A stretch of 57,559 bases of DNA from Actinomycetes bacterium (lineage in GTDB: Bacteria > Actinomycetota > Acidimicrobiia > Acidimicrobiales > Ilumatobacteraceae): positions 1 through 57,559 of the forward strand of contig JAIXWJ010000059.1 in the NCBI GenBank assembly GCA_027491335.1. The letters run 5' to 3'. Of this stretch, positions 1-8,734 are shown piece after piece (position 1 is the stretch's first letter; every line of letters begins with the position of its first letter). A model generated the notes under the pieces. The model did no database searches. It worked only from the letters and a program-made list of their open reading frames with translations, and was not told the origin of the DNA. A program made the translations under genes and the position numbers.

Positions 1-15
1 AGAGGGGAGTCGGCC

Positions 16-816
16 ATGAAGATCGAAGAGCTGTTCTCGGTGAAGGGCAAAGTGGCACTGGTGACCGGTGGGTCACGAGGCATCGGTGAGATGATCGCCG
101 CTGGGTACCTCGAGAACGGAGCCAAGGTGTACATCAGCTCGCGCAAGAAGGAGCAGTGCGACGCCACGGCGAAGCGTCTCTCCGAGCGTTATGGAGCCGA
201 GTGCATCTCCATCCCAGCCAACCTGTCGGATCTGGCGGGAATCGACGCTCTCGTCGCCGAACTAAAGTCCCGCGAGGACCACATCGACATCCTCGTGAAC
301 AACGCCGGCGTGTCGTGGGGTGCGCCCCTCGACGAGTTCCCCGAGATCGGTTGGGACAAGGTGTTCGACACCAACGTGAAGGGCGTGTTCTTCCTCACCC
401 AGCGTTTGCTTCCCTTGCTCGAGGCCCGCGCCACCAAGGACGAGCCGTCGTACGTCATCAACATCGGATCGATCGACGGATTGCGCGCGGCGTCGTTCGA
501 CACTCAGAGTTACGGTCCGTCGAAAGCCGCTCTGCATTCGCTCACCCAACAGCTGGCCGCCAAGCTGGCCAAGCGCAACATCATCGCCAACGCCATCGCA
601 CCGGGACCGTTCCCCACGTGGATGTTGAGCACCGGGGTGGGCACGGGAGGCGATGTGGAGAACACCGACTGGGATGCCGTCGGTCGGCTGAATCCGCGCA
701 AGCGAGTGGGAACGCCCGAGGACATCTCCGGTCTCGCCATCTTCCTCAGTTCGCGCGCGTGCGGTTTCACCGTTGGTGCGGTGATCACGTGCGACGGAGG
801 AACCGTCGTCTCCTGA
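16..816 (+). CDS. SDR-family NAD(P)-dependent oxidoreductase
   Basis: A 266-residue classical short-chain dehydrogenase/reductase. The nucleotide-binding motif TGGSRGIG lies at residues 17-24, NNAG at 95-98, and the catalytic residues are Ser152 and Tyr166-x3-Lys170 (YGPSK). The C-terminal part ends in a typical substrate-loop and GG motif. The ATG at 16 follows a strong purine-rich ribosome site (GAGGGGAG). The substrate cannot be read from sequence. The next gene downstream, 38 bases away on the same strand, is a Baeyer-Villiger-type monooxygenase, so an alcohol-to-ketone step feeding that enzyme is a reasonable inference. Anything upstream in the same operon is outside the window. Confidence 0.93.
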   Translation: MKIEELFSVKGKVALVTGGSRGIGEMIAAGYLENGAKVYISSRKKEQCDATAKRLSERYGAECISIPANLSDLAGIDALVAELKSREDHIDILVNNAGVSWGAPLDEFPEIGWDKVFDTNVKGVFFLTQRLLPLLEARATKDEPSYVINIGSIDGLRAASFDTQSYGPSKAALHSLTQQLAAKLAKRNIIANAIAPGPFPTWMLSTGVGTGGDVENTDWDAVGRLNPRKRVGTPEDISGLAIFLSSRACGFTVGAVITCDGGTVVS

Positions 817-854
817 CCGAGTCGACCCGTTCGACGCGGTACTAGGGTCGGGTC

Positions 855-2357
855 ATGGCAACGATTCCTCCCGATCACGATTCGAACAACCATGTCGACG
901 TGTTGATCGTTGGTGCCGGTATCTCGGGTATCGGTGCGGCGTACCACCTGCAGACTCTCTGCCCCGATCGCTCCTTCACCATCCTCGAGGGACGCTCCGA
1001 CATCGGTGGCACCTGGGACCTCTTCCGTTACCCGGGAGTTCGTAGCGACAGCGACATGCACACTCTCGGCTTCAGCTTCAAGCCCTGGACGGAAGCCAAG
1101 TCGATCGCCGATGGACCGTCCATCATGAGGTACCTCCGCGAGACGGTGAGCGAGAACGGCATCGATCGGCACATTCGCTTCGATCATTGGGTCACCAACG
1201 CATCGTGGGACACGTCCACCTCACGTTGGACCATCACCGCCAACGACAAGCGCAACGATCGCACGGTGACGCTCACCTGCAACTTCCTCTTCATGTGCTC
1301 GGGCTACTACTCCTACAAGGAGGGCTTTACCCCCGAGTTCGTCGGACGCGAGGACTTCCGCGGAACCATCGTGCATCCGCAGAAGTGGCCCGAGGATCTC
1401 GATTACGCCGGCAAGAAGGTGGTCGTCATCGGTTCGGGTGCCACCGCCGTGACCATCGTGCCGGCCATGGCCACCACCGCGGCACACGTGACGATGCTCC
1501 AACGTTCGCCCACCTACTTGGTGTCGCGCCCCGATCACGATGCCGTCGCCGACACTTTGCGAAAGTTTCTCCCCTCGAAGACGGCCTACGCGATCACCCG
1601 CGCGAAGAACATTCTGTTCAGCAAGTACTTCTACGACCGCTCTCGCACCCAGCCGGAAAAGGTGAAGCAGTTGGTGGTGGGTGGAGTGCGCAAGGCACTC
1701 GGTCCCGAGTACGACGTGGCCAAGCACTTCACGCCGTCCTACAACCCGTGGGATCAACGAATGTGCTTGGTGCCGAACGGCGACTTTTTCTCGGCCATCA
1801 ACAGTGGGAAAGCGAGCGTGGTCACCGACCACATCGATCGTTTCGTGGAGAACGGCATCAAACTGACGTCGGGCGAGGTGCTCGAGGCCGACATCATCAT
1901 CACCGCGACGGGCTTGAACCTGGTCACCCTCGGCGAGATGTCGGTGGAAGTGGACGGACACGAAGTCGACTTCGCCAACACCTGGACGTACAAGGGCTTG
2001 GCGTACTCCGACGTGCCCAATTTGGTGTCGACCTTCGGATACATCAACGCCTCATGGACTCTGCGCGCGGACGTGGTGAGCAAGTACGTGTGCCGGTTGT
2101 TGAATCACATGAAGTCCACCGGCACGCAACAGGCCACCCCGCGTCTTCGCCCGCAGGACGCGAACATGCCCGCGCGGCCGTGGATCGACGACTTCTCGGC
2201 CGGCTACATGTTGCGCGTGATGCACCTCATGCCCAAGCAAGGTGATCACGAGCCGTGGATCAATCCGCAACTGATCGCCCGTGACAAGCAGATCATCGTG
2301 AAGGCTCCGATCGACGACGGGGCCATGCAGTTCACCAAGACACCGGCTCTGGTCTGA
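855..2357 (+). CDS. Flavin-containing (Baeyer-Villiger-type) monooxygenase
   Basis: A 500-residue FAD- and NADPH-dependent monooxygenase. The N-terminal FAD Rossmann motif GAGISG is at residues 20-25, followed by the GGTW motif at 51-54. The Baeyer-Villiger fingerprint F-x-G-x3-H-x3-W-P is intact (FRGTIVHPQKWP, residues 168-179), and the second Rossmann motif for NADPH (GSGATA) starts at about 193. By family, such enzymes insert oxygen next to a ketone or oxidise heteroatoms. It follows an SDR gene on the same strand, which often supplies the ketone. Class is confident; substrate is unknown. Confidence 0.93.
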   Translation: MATIPPDHDSNNHVDVLIVGAGISGIGAAYHLQTLCPDRSFTILEGRSDIGGTWDLFRYPGVRSDSDMHTLGFSFKPWTEAKSIADGPSIMRYLRETVSENGIDRHIRFDHWVTNASWDTSTSRWTITANDKRNDRTVTLTCNFLFMCSGYYSYKEGFTPEFVGREDFRGTIVHPQKWPEDLDYAGKKVVVIGSGATAVTIVPAMATTAAHVTMLQRSPTYLVSRPDHDAVADTLRKFLPSKTAYAITRAKNILFSKYFYDRSRTQPEKVKQLVVGGVRKALGPEYDVAKHFTPSYNPWDQRMCLVPNGDFFSAINSGKASVVTDHIDRFVENGIKLTSGEVLEADIIITATGLNLVTLGEMSVEVDGHEVDFANTWTYKGLAYSDVPNLVSTFGYINASWTLRADVVSKYVCRLLNHMKSTGTQQATPRLRPQDANMPARPWIDDFSAGYMLRVMHLMPKQGDHEPWINPQLIARDKQIIVKAPIDDGAMQFTKTPALV

Positions 2358-2376
2358 GAGGGGTTCATGGCGAACT

Positions 2377-2979
2377 ATGGTGATGCCAATGAACGCCAAG
2401 CTTCGTCGATCCAAGGCTGTGATCGCACTGTCAGTATTGATGCTCACCTTGCAACCAACGTTGTTGGTGACGGAGAGAAGCGCGTTCGCGAACAATCCGT
2501 GCCGGGTGGTTGATTTCCGAAGCGAAAGACTCGTTGATGCTCAGAACGCAGTCATCGCGTGCGCAAATTGGTTGATGGCGAACGATTTTCGCAACAACAA
2601 GGAGAGCAACGGTAGAGGTCTCCAATGTGTCACGTTCGCGGAGAGATTGTGGAAACTGGTGACACCGAAGGAACGTTCCGTGAAGGGACGATTCGAGAAT
2701 TGTGCAGGGCGCCGGTTTGCCCAAATTCAGAATCTTGGCAAGCCCTCATTCAAGCAGCCGCCTGCTGGTGAGGCCGGCCTCCCATATCTGGTGTGGTGGT
2801 CGGATCCGAAAGTCGCCGAGGGGTGTGGACACGTCGCCGTGTACATCGGTGGCGGGAAGTTTCTTGACAACGCGTATGTCTCGAAGAACGGGCGCAAGCC
2901 ATGGACCATCACGGGGAATTGGCCAGCACGCGGGGTACGTCCTTCCGGTTACACGACGACCGGCTACTGGAACAGTTGA
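2377..2979 (+). CDS. Secreted NlpC/P60- or CHAP-like protein
   Basis: A 200-residue exported protein. A signal peptide spans about residues 1-38, ending in an AxA-type site (SAFA). The mature part has a cysteine in a helix-like context (LQCVTFAERLWK) and a later histidine in a strand (CGHVAVYIGGG). That order and spacing resemble the Cys-His arrangement of NlpC/P60 and CHAP peptidoglycan amidases. The match is by pattern only, and the third catalytic residue is not certain. ATG codons at 2377, 2383 and 2389 are all possible starts; the last gives the neatest signal peptide. The gene is somewhat less GC-rich than its neighbours. It ends 17 bases from the convergent sterol desaturase gene. Confidence 0.7.
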   Translation: MVMPMNAKLRRSKAVIALSVLMLTLQPTLLVTERSAFANNPCRVVDFRSERLVDAQNAVIACANWLMANDFRNNKESNGRGLQCVTFAERLWKLVTPKERSVKGRFENCAGRRFAQIQNLGKPSFKQPPAGEAGLPYLVWWSDPKVAEGCGHVAVYIGGGKFLDNAYVSKNGRKPWTITGNWPARGVRPSGYTTTGYWNS

Positions 2980-2995
2980 TGATCGCGAGTCGCGT

Positions 2996-3940
2996 TCAGC
3001 TCGCGAGAGCGGGCTCGGGCGCCCGTGACTTCTCGGGCTCCCAGCCCGGCCCGGCGAACACGTAACGCAAGCGATCGTTCAGATTGTCCGCCGACGCCAC
3101 GTCCTTGGCGATGTTCACGAACTCGCCGTAGGCCATCTTCACCGGATTGTTCGTGCGGATGTTCTTGGTGAGTCCGTACTGCACTTGACGAATCTCGGGT
3201 TCGAACGTCTTGAAGAAGCGATCCCAGATGATGAGGATGCCACCGTAGTTCTTGTCGATGTACTGCTTGTTCGCTCCATGGTGCACGCGATGGTGCGATG
3301 GAGTGTTGAAGATCTTCTCGATCGGAGCGGGCAGACGGTCGATCGCTTCCGTGTGGATCCAGTACTGGTACAGCAGGTTCAGCTGACGCGCCTTCAGGAA
3401 CGTGTTGTACCGAAATCCCAACAGTGACATGGGCCAGTACACCCACGTGGTGAGCACACCCGACCACGTCTGACGCAATGCCGTGGACAGGTTGTAGCGA
3501 CGCCCGGAGTGATGCGCGGCGTGATCGGCCCAGAACAGACGGACCTCGTGCATCCAGCGATGGTTCCAGTAGTAGAGAAAATCCCACACGATCATGGCGC
3601 TGACGATCGACCCGCGATGCGATCCGATGTTGCTCACCCGATGTCGGAACATGAACCCGTGTGCCCGCCGATACAGACCGTCGAGCGCGAAGCCCACCAC
3701 GATGGAGCCCACCAGCAATCCGAGACTTCCGGCGGTGTCCTTCTTCTCGTACCCCAACGGGACGAGTGGGTCGGGTGTGGGGTCACCGTCGTCGGTCGGA
3801 GCGATCGCGTCCACGGAAGGAAGTTCGCGCAGTCGACGCCGCTTCAACGTGCGGTGCTCCCAGATCATGGTGGCCACGAAGGCGGGCAACGTCAGCTTGT
3901 CGATCAGGTCGATCTTCTTCAGCGGACTGGCCATGGGCAC
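2996..3940 (-). CDS. Sterol desaturase / fatty acid hydroxylase family membrane protein
   Basis: A 314-residue integral-membrane di-iron enzyme. The three histidine clusters of the family are visible: HRWMH, then HAAHH, then HRVHH (with a preceding His). These bind the two irons that hydroxylate or desaturate lipid or isoprenoid chains. Hydrophobic stretches fit about four membrane segments. The GTG at 3940 is preferred to the ATG at 3934 because it lies 6 bases after a GAGGGG ribosome site. It is the last gene of a leftward operon (SDR, MDR reductase, ABC-F, this gene), 15 bases after the ABC-F stop. The substrate is not determined. Confidence 0.88.
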   Translation of the reverse strand: MPMASPLKKIDLIDKLTLPAFVATMIWEHRTLKRRRLRELPSVDAIAPTDDGDPTPDPLVPLGYEKKDTAGSLGLLVGSIVVGFALDGLYRRAHGFMFRHRVSNIGSHRGSIVSAMIVWDFLYYWNHRWMHEVRLFWADHAAHHSGRRYNLSTALRQTWSGVLTTWVYWPMSLLGFRYNTFLKARQLNLLYQYWIHTEAIDRLPAPIEKIFNTPSHHRVHHGANKQYIDKNYGGILIIWDRFFKTFEPEIRQVQYGLTKNIRTNNPVKMAYGEFVNIAKDVASADNLNDRLRYVFAGPGWEPEKSRAPEPALAS

Positions 3941-3955
3941 ACCGTACCCCTCGGG

Positions 3956-5587
3956 TCAGGACAACTTCTTGGCGAGACGCAATCCGGCGAGCGCGCTCGG
4001 TTCGGCCAGACCCTTCATGGCGATCTCGTAGTCCGGAAGCGCGTACACCTCACCGTCGTCGCCGATCATGAGGAAACGATCGAACTTGGCCAAGAAGGTG
4101 CGGTCGTGACTGACGGCGATCACCGTGCCCTCGAAACCATCGAGTGCTTTCTCGAGAGCCTCGGACGATTCGATGTCGAGGTTGTCGGTGGGCTCGTCCA
4201 ACAGCAGAACGTTGTGCCCCTCCAGTTCGAGGCACAGAATCTCGAGGCGCGCCTTCTGGCCGCCGGACAAGGTCTGGAATTCCTGCCGAGCGTTGTTCAC
4301 CAGTCCGTAGCGGGCCAGCGCGCGCATGGACTTCTCGTCGTCGATCAGGCGATCACGGACGATGTCGATGCATTGGCGACCGGTGAAATCGGGACGATCG
4401 TTGATCTGCGTGAAGACACCCACCGACGTTCGCGGGCCGAAGGTGATGGTGCCCTCGTCGGGAGCGGCACCGTTCAACACCGCGAGCAGGTGGCTCTTCC
4501 CGGTCCCGTTCGGTCCGATCAGGCCAACGCGCTCTCCGTGGTACACCTCGTCGGAAAAGGGGAAGAAGAGACTTCCCACCGAGAGGTTCTCCAGCTTGGC
4601 GACGCGGCGTGCCGCATCGGCGCCCCGCAGTCGGACGTAGATCTGTTGGTCGGCCACCGGCGGGGGCGGAGGTCCGAGAGCCACGAACTTCTCCCAGCGA
4701 GTCTCGGCGGCGTTGGCCTTGGTGGCGTTCTTGAAGTTCTGCGCCGCGCGCTGCTTCATGATCTTCATGTGATGGAACAAGCGACGTTCTTCGTCGTTCC
4801 AGCGCTTCAGTTCGTCACCCATCAATTCCTGGCGCTTCGCACGAGCTTCCGGGAACGTGGTGTACGAACCACCGTGACTCCAGCATCCCGATCCCTCGAT
4901 GACCACGATCTTGGTGGCCACGCGTTCGAGAAGCGCGCGATCGTGGCTGACCATGAGGATGGTGGACTTGCTGGACATGATCTGCTCTTCCAGCCAACCA
5001 CGCGTCGGAATGTCGAGATAGTTGTCGGGCTCGTCCAGGAGCAACACGTCGGAGCCGGAGGTCAACAACAGATCGAGGACGAGACGCTTGCGTTCACCTC
5101 CCGACAGTTCGGAGACCAATCGTCTCGAGAAATCGTCGATGGACGACTTCACACTGCGTTGCGCGGCGGCCTGCCACTTGGTTTCCAGTTCGTATCCACC
5201 GAGGTCACCCCAGTCGGACAACGCGGTGGCGTACCCCATGCCATCATCGGATCCATCGGCCAACGCTTTCTCGGCGGCCACCAATGCTCGTCCCGCGACG
5301 CGCAGCTGTGGAGGTGCGACCTCGATGAGCATCTCGCGCAATGTGTCGGTCGGTCGGGACATGCCCACGTCCTGGGTCATGGTGAGCATCGAACCGTTCA
5401 CGGTGAACTCGCCACCGTCGGCTTCGATGACGCCCGACAGGATGCGCAAGATGGTGCTCTTGCCGACACCATTGGCTCCCACCAGAGCCGCGTGCTCGCC
5501 GGGGGCGATACCGAAGCTGACGTCGAAGAAGAGTTGATCGGCGCCCGGCGGTGCGTACTCGAGTTCGGAGACGACGATGCTGCTCAC
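3956..5587 (-). CDS. ABC-F family ATPase
   Basis: A 543-residue soluble protein with two ABC ATPase domains and no membrane segment, which defines the ABC-F family of ribosome-associated factors. Domain 1 has Walker A GANGVGKST (about 37-45), signature LSGGE and Walker B with LLLDEP. Domain 2 has GPNGTGKS, LSGGQ and LLLDEPTDNLD. A charged linker between them contains a proline run (GPPPPPV). Family members act in translation or protect ribosomes from antibiotics; which applies here cannot be told. The start is GTG. It sits 29 bases downstream of the MDR reductase gene and 15 bases upstream of the desaturase gene, so co-transcription is likely. Confidence 0.92.
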   Translation of the reverse strand: MSSIVVSELEYAPPGADQLFFDVSFGIAPGEHAALVGANGVGKSTILRILSGVIEADGGEFTVNGSMLTMTQDVGMSRPTDTLREMLIEVAPPQLRVAGRALVAAEKALADGSDDGMGYATALSDWGDLGGYELETKWQAAAQRSVKSSIDDFSRRLVSELSGGERKRLVLDLLLTSGSDVLLLDEPDNYLDIPTRGWLEEQIMSSKSTILMVSHDRALLERVATKIVVIEGSGCWSHGGSYTTFPEARAKRQELMGDELKRWNDEERRLFHHMKIMKQRAAQNFKNATKANAAETRWEKFVALGPPPPPVADQQIYVRLRGADAARRVAKLENLSVGSLFFPFSDEVYHGERVGLIGPNGTGKSHLLAVLNGAAPDEGTITFGPRTSVGVFTQINDRPDFTGRQCIDIVRDRLIDDEKSMRALARYGLVNNARQEFQTLSGGQKARLEILCLELEGHNVLLLDEPTDNLDIESSEALEKALDGFEGTVIAVSHDRTFLAKFDRFLMIGDDGEVYALPDYEIAMKGLAEPSALAGLRLAKKLS

Positions 5588-5616
5588 CGCGCCAGTCTCG
5601 CGGGAGCAAAGCCCGA

Positions 5617-6636
5617 CTACACCGTCTCGGACGACACCTTCAGCAACAACTTGCCGTGGTGGCCACCGGTCATGAGCATGTTCATGACCGCGGGAAAGTT
5701 CTCCACCCCGTGTTCGATGTGTTCGCGCATGACGATGTCACCGTTGCGGTACCACTCGGCCAGTTGGTTCTCGGCGCGCGCGTAGTGGGCGGCGAAGTGA
5801 AAGACCGCGAAGCCCTCCATGGTGGCGTGCCGCTCGGCGAGCTTCAGATAGTTGCGCGGTCCGCGAACCTCGTCCATTTTCTCGTATTGGGAGATCGCGC
5901 CGCAGATGACGATTCGCGATCCTTCGACGATGCGCATCAGAACATCGTCCAGAATCTCGCCGCCGACGTTGTCGAAAAAGACGTCGATGCCGTTCGGTGC
6001 CAACTCGTCCAGACGTGCCCCCACGTTCTCGTGTCGGTAGTCGATGGCCGCATCGAAGCCGAGCTCCTCCACGAGGAACGCGGTCTTGTGGCTTCCGCCG
6101 GCGATGCCGATCACCTTGTCGGCTCCGCTCAGTCGGGCGATCTGTCCGGCCACCGAACCCACGGCACCGGCCGCGCCGCTGACCACCACGGTGTCGCCCT
6201 TCTTCACCCGTCCCACGTCGACGATCCCGAAGTACGCGGTCAAGCCGGTGGTGAGACCGAGCGCGCCGAGCCAGGCGTTGGCGGGCGCGATGTCGGTGTC
6301 GAGTTTGCGCAACGCCACCGCGGGCATCACCGCGTGGGTCTGCGAGCCGAGCGGGCCGAACACCTTGTCGCCGACGCGGATCGTGGTGGAGCGACTGTCG
6401 ATCACGTCACCGACGCCGAGGGCCGGAATCACGCCGCCCATTCGAGCTCCCCGATGGAAACTTCCCTCGTCCAGTGTCGTTCGAATGAACGCGTCGATCC
6501 CGAGCAGATCCACCGCCACCAGCACTTGTCCGTCCTCGAGTGGTGCGACGGGTTCCTGCAGGTAGGTGAAGTTCGAATCGTCGGGGCGACCGGTGGGACG
6601 ACTGGCCAACACCACCTTGCGATTCAGAGGGCTCAT
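5617..6636 (-). CDS. NADP-dependent MDR oxidoreductase (CurA-like enone reductase)
   Basis: A 339-residue medium-chain dehydrogenase/reductase without the zinc-binding cysteines. The cofactor motif GAAGAVGS is clear, and a GxYxxG-like NADP region and the FFDNVGG motif match the curcumin reductase / leukotriene B4 dehydrogenase group, which reduces alpha,beta-unsaturated ketones and aldehydes. A start at 6636 (MSPLNRKV) is chosen over the longer frame. Its ATG overlaps the stop of the upstream SDR gene by one base (TGATG), implying translational coupling. Confidence 0.9.
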   Translation of the reverse strand: MSPLNRKVVLASRPTGRPDDSNFTYLQEPVAPLEDGQVLVAVDLLGIDAFIRTTLDEGSFHRGARMGGVIPALGVGDVIDSRSTTIRVGDKVFGPLGSQTHAVMPAVALRKLDTDIAPANAWLGALGLTTGLTAYFGIVDVGRVKKGDTVVVSGAAGAVGSVAGQIARLSGADKVIGIAGGSHKTAFLVEELGFDAAIDYRHENVGARLDELAPNGIDVFFDNVGGEILDDVLMRIVEGSRIVICGAISQYEKMDEVRGPRNYLKLAERHATMEGFAVFHFAAHYARAENQLAEWYRNGDIVMREHIEHGVENFPAVMNMLMTGGHHGKLLLKVSSETV

Positions 6637-7403
6637 CACAAGCCGCCGTCGACACCGAGAATCTGTCCCGTCACCCAACTGGATGCCGGTGAGACGAAGT
6701 AGAGAACCGCCTGACCGAGATCGTCGGGCGTGCCCAGTCGTCGCATCGGCATGCGGAGAACCTTCTCCAACTTCGGAAGATCCTCGTCCTGCAGGCGCAT
6801 TGCTTTCATCATGATCTCGGTGGGCACCGCGCCGGGCATGATGCAGTTCACGCGGATGCGCGGACCCAATTCCTTCGCGTAGGTGACGGTGAGCGAGTTG
6901 ACCGCGGCTTTGGCGGCCGCGTAGTGACCACTACCCATCACGGTGCTCACGGCGGCCTTCGACGAGATGTTGACGATGCGACCGCCATCGCGCATGAGTC
7001 GTGCCGCGGTGTTGGTGCAGACCCAGATCGAGGTGAGGTTGAGTCGCATGGTGGCGTCCCACTCGGCGGGGTCCAACTGGGTGAGCGGCGCCTGGATGGG
7101 CGAGCCCCCGGCGTTGTTGATCCAGATGTCGAGGTGACCGAACTCGGAGATGGCCTTCTGGGCCAACGCTTCCACGGCGCCGTTGTCGGTGACGTCGGTG
7201 GGCATGGCAACGGCCCGACCACCTTGGGCTCGGATATCGGCGGCCACTCGTTCCACTTCATCCGCGCGTCGGGCGGCGCACACCACGGCGGCGCCAGCGG
7301 CAGCCAACGTGTGAGCGATGCCCTCGCCGATGCCCCGACCGGCGCCGGTCACCACGGCCACGTCATCGGACAGGTCGAACAGTCGACTGGTTGCTTCGTT
7401 CAT
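6636..7403 (-). CDS. SDR-family oxidoreductase
   Basis: A 255-residue short-chain dehydrogenase. The motif TGAGRGIG is at about residues 19-26, NNAG follows the fourth strand, and a catalytic Ser with YAAAK is present. The start at 7403 (MNEATSRL) gives a normal N terminus; the frame extends upstream but the extension looks non-coding. It is the first gene of the leftward operon and is divergent from a TetR regulator, with only 80 bases between the two starts. It is therefore a likely target of that regulator. Confidence 0.92.
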   Translation of the reverse strand: MNEATSRLFDLSDDVAVVTGAGRGIGEGIAHTLAAAGAAVVCAARRADEVERVAADIRAQGGRAVAMPTDVTDNGAVEALAQKAISEFGHLDIWINNAGGSPIQAPLTQLDPAEWDATMRLNLTSIWVCTNTAARLMRDGGRIVNISSKAAVSTVMGSGHYAAAKAAVNSLTVTYAKELGPRIRVNCIMPGAVPTEIMMKAMRLQDEDLPKLEKVLRMPMRRLGTPDDLGQAVLYFVSPASSWVTGQILGVDGGL

Positions 7404-7432
7404 CGCGCCCCCTCGTTGCGAACGAACGAAAG

Positions 7433-7445
7433 TTACCAATAGTAA
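7433..7445. promoter_or_regulatory. Candidate operator between divergent SDR and TetR genes
   Basis: The 80-base divergent region contains TTAC-caata-GTAA, an inverted repeat followed directly by another GTAA. It is AT-rich compared with its surroundings and lies where a TetR dimer would repress both promoters. This is a pattern match only. Confidence 0.4.
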
Positions 7446-7483
7446 GTAATCTGCGAAAGGGACTCTTTCGGGTGAGGAATTCG

Positions 7484-8131
7484 ATGAAGCAGACTGTCGG
7501 CATGGGCAAGGCATCGGTGACGACCGCACGTCGACCGGGTCGACCGGTGGGCGGCCAACTGGAGGTTGGTCGCGAGCAGGTGCTCGATGCCGCCGAACGC
7601 GTCATCGCCCGTGAAGGTGCCGGGGCGTCGATCGATGCCGTGGCCCAGGAAGCTGGCGTCACCAAACCCATCGTCTACGACCGCGTCGGTGGCCGAGCGG
7701 ACTTGGCCGATGCCTTGGCCGAGCGACTGTCGGATCGCATGGTGTCTGCGTCGGCGGCGGCCATGGCCACCGAACCGGCCCTCACCAAGGAGTCGTTGAC
7801 TCGCTTCATCGAGGCCAGCCTCGAGGTGGTGGGCCAGCACCGGAATCTGTTCTTGTACGTCACGGGGGGAACCACGGACCAGACGGCCCTCGGACGATTG
7901 ACGTTGGCCGAACGTTCCACGACCCCCATGACCTCGGTCTTGGCGCAGTGGCGGACCGGGCTGGGCCAGGACCCCGATGTGGCCCGGGCGTGGGCGTTCG
8001 GCATCGTGGGCATGCTTCAGATGGTCTCGTTGTGGTGGCTCACGCAGGATGAACGTCCGGCCGCCTCCGTGGCCGCCCAGATCAGCGAACTCTTGTGGCA
8101 CGGACTGCCCGGCCCGAATACACCGTCGTAA
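7484..8131 (+). CDS. TetR/AcrR-family transcriptional regulator
   Basis: A 215-residue regulator. The N-terminal helix-turn-helix runs from about residue 25 to 70 (VLDAAERVIAREGAGASIDA, then VAQEAGVTKPIVYDRVG), as in TetR proteins, followed by an all-helical ligand-binding domain. The start at 7484 is placed by a GGTGAGGA ribosome site 6 bases upstream; ATG 7502 is possible. It is divergent from the SDR-MDR-ABC-F-desaturase operon and is followed on its own strand by a PPOX-fold protein and a carotenoid-cleavage-type oxygenase, so it probably controls both sides. The ligand is unknown. Confidence 0.92.
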   Translation: MKQTVGMGKASVTTARRPGRPVGGQLEVGREQVLDAAERVIAREGAGASIDAVAQEAGVTKPIVYDRVGGRADLADALAERLSDRMVSASAAAMATEPALTKESLTRFIEASLEVVGQHRNLFLYVTGGTTDQTALGRLTLAERSTTPMTSVLAQWRTGLGQDPDVARAWAFGIVGMLQMVSLWWLTQDERPAASVAAQISELLWHGLPGPNTPS

Positions 8132-8199
8132 ATTACGAGGGGTAGATAATGACCCGCGGACGGTGTTACTGTCGTCACAGGTTTGTTGGGGGGAACAAC

Positions 8200-8697
8200 A
8201 TGGCCGCAGAGGACAACTACGAGGATCTCACGGAGTGCGCACTCACTCCCGAACTCGAGAAGAAGCTCGTGAACGCCCTGGGCGAGTGCGTCTTCATGTG
8301 GGTCAACAGCAAGAACGAGCCGTTCGGGGTCGTGATGTCGTATCTCCCCAAGGACGGCAAGATCTGGCTCACGGCCGCCGAAACCCGCAAGCGCATCCCG
8401 GCATTGCGTCGCAATCCGCGCGCGGCCATCTGCATCAACAGCACCGGTTCGAAGTTGGGGGGCGGCAAAACGGTCACCTATAAGGGCAACTGCTTCATTC
8501 ATGATGATCAAGCCACCAAGGATTGGTTCTACCCCGAGTTCGCGCATCGGTTGCGCCCCGACAATCCGGCGGCGGCCGAGGCCTTTCGTTCGTTCCTCGA
8601 CTCGCCCCATCGTGTGATCATGGAGTTCGTTCCGGATTACACGCTCAGTTTCGATGCCACCCTCATGTGGGCGCGTTCGCCCGAAGTCGTTCAGTAA
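8200..8697 (+). CDS. Pyridoxamine 5'-phosphate oxidase-fold protein
   Basis: A 165-residue protein of the split-barrel flavin/F420-binding superfamily. It shows the typical pattern of an N-terminal strand with a conserved small-to-bulky motif (VFMWVNSKNEPFGVVMSYL) and a later strand with RNPRAAICI. Family members bind FMN, F420 or haem and act as oxidoreductases. The ATG at 8200 follows a run of G (TTGGGGGGAA) that serves as the ribosome site. It lies between a TetR gene and a carotenoid-cleavage-type oxygenase gene, 37 bases upstream of the latter. The cofactor and substrate are not determined. Confidence 0.8.
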   Translation: MAAEDNYEDLTECALTPELEKKLVNALGECVFMWVNSKNEPFGVVMSYLPKDGKIWLTAAETRKRIPALRRNPRAAICINSTGSKLGGGKTVTYKGNCFIHDDQATKDWFYPEFAHRLRPDNPAAAEAFRSFLDSPHRVIMEFVPDYTLSFDATLMWARSPEVVQ

Positions 8698-8734
8698 CCA
8701 TCAACACCAACCGCTCATACCAACGGAGATCACC

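Noticed and set aside
2367..2510. A start at ATG 2367 with a good ribosome site
   Set aside because: Its frame closes after about 48 codons with no signal or domain, whereas the frame from 2377-2389 gives a signal peptide and a full protein.
3509..5785. A 758-codon open frame on the plus strand
   Set aside because: It lies opposite the ABC-F and desaturase genes, has low-complexity His/Gln/Val/Gly-rich content and no recognisable domain. It is a high-GC antisense shadow.
8200..8697. Annotation as pdxH
   Set aside because: The true pdxH motifs are in 51945-52583; this protein only shares the fold.
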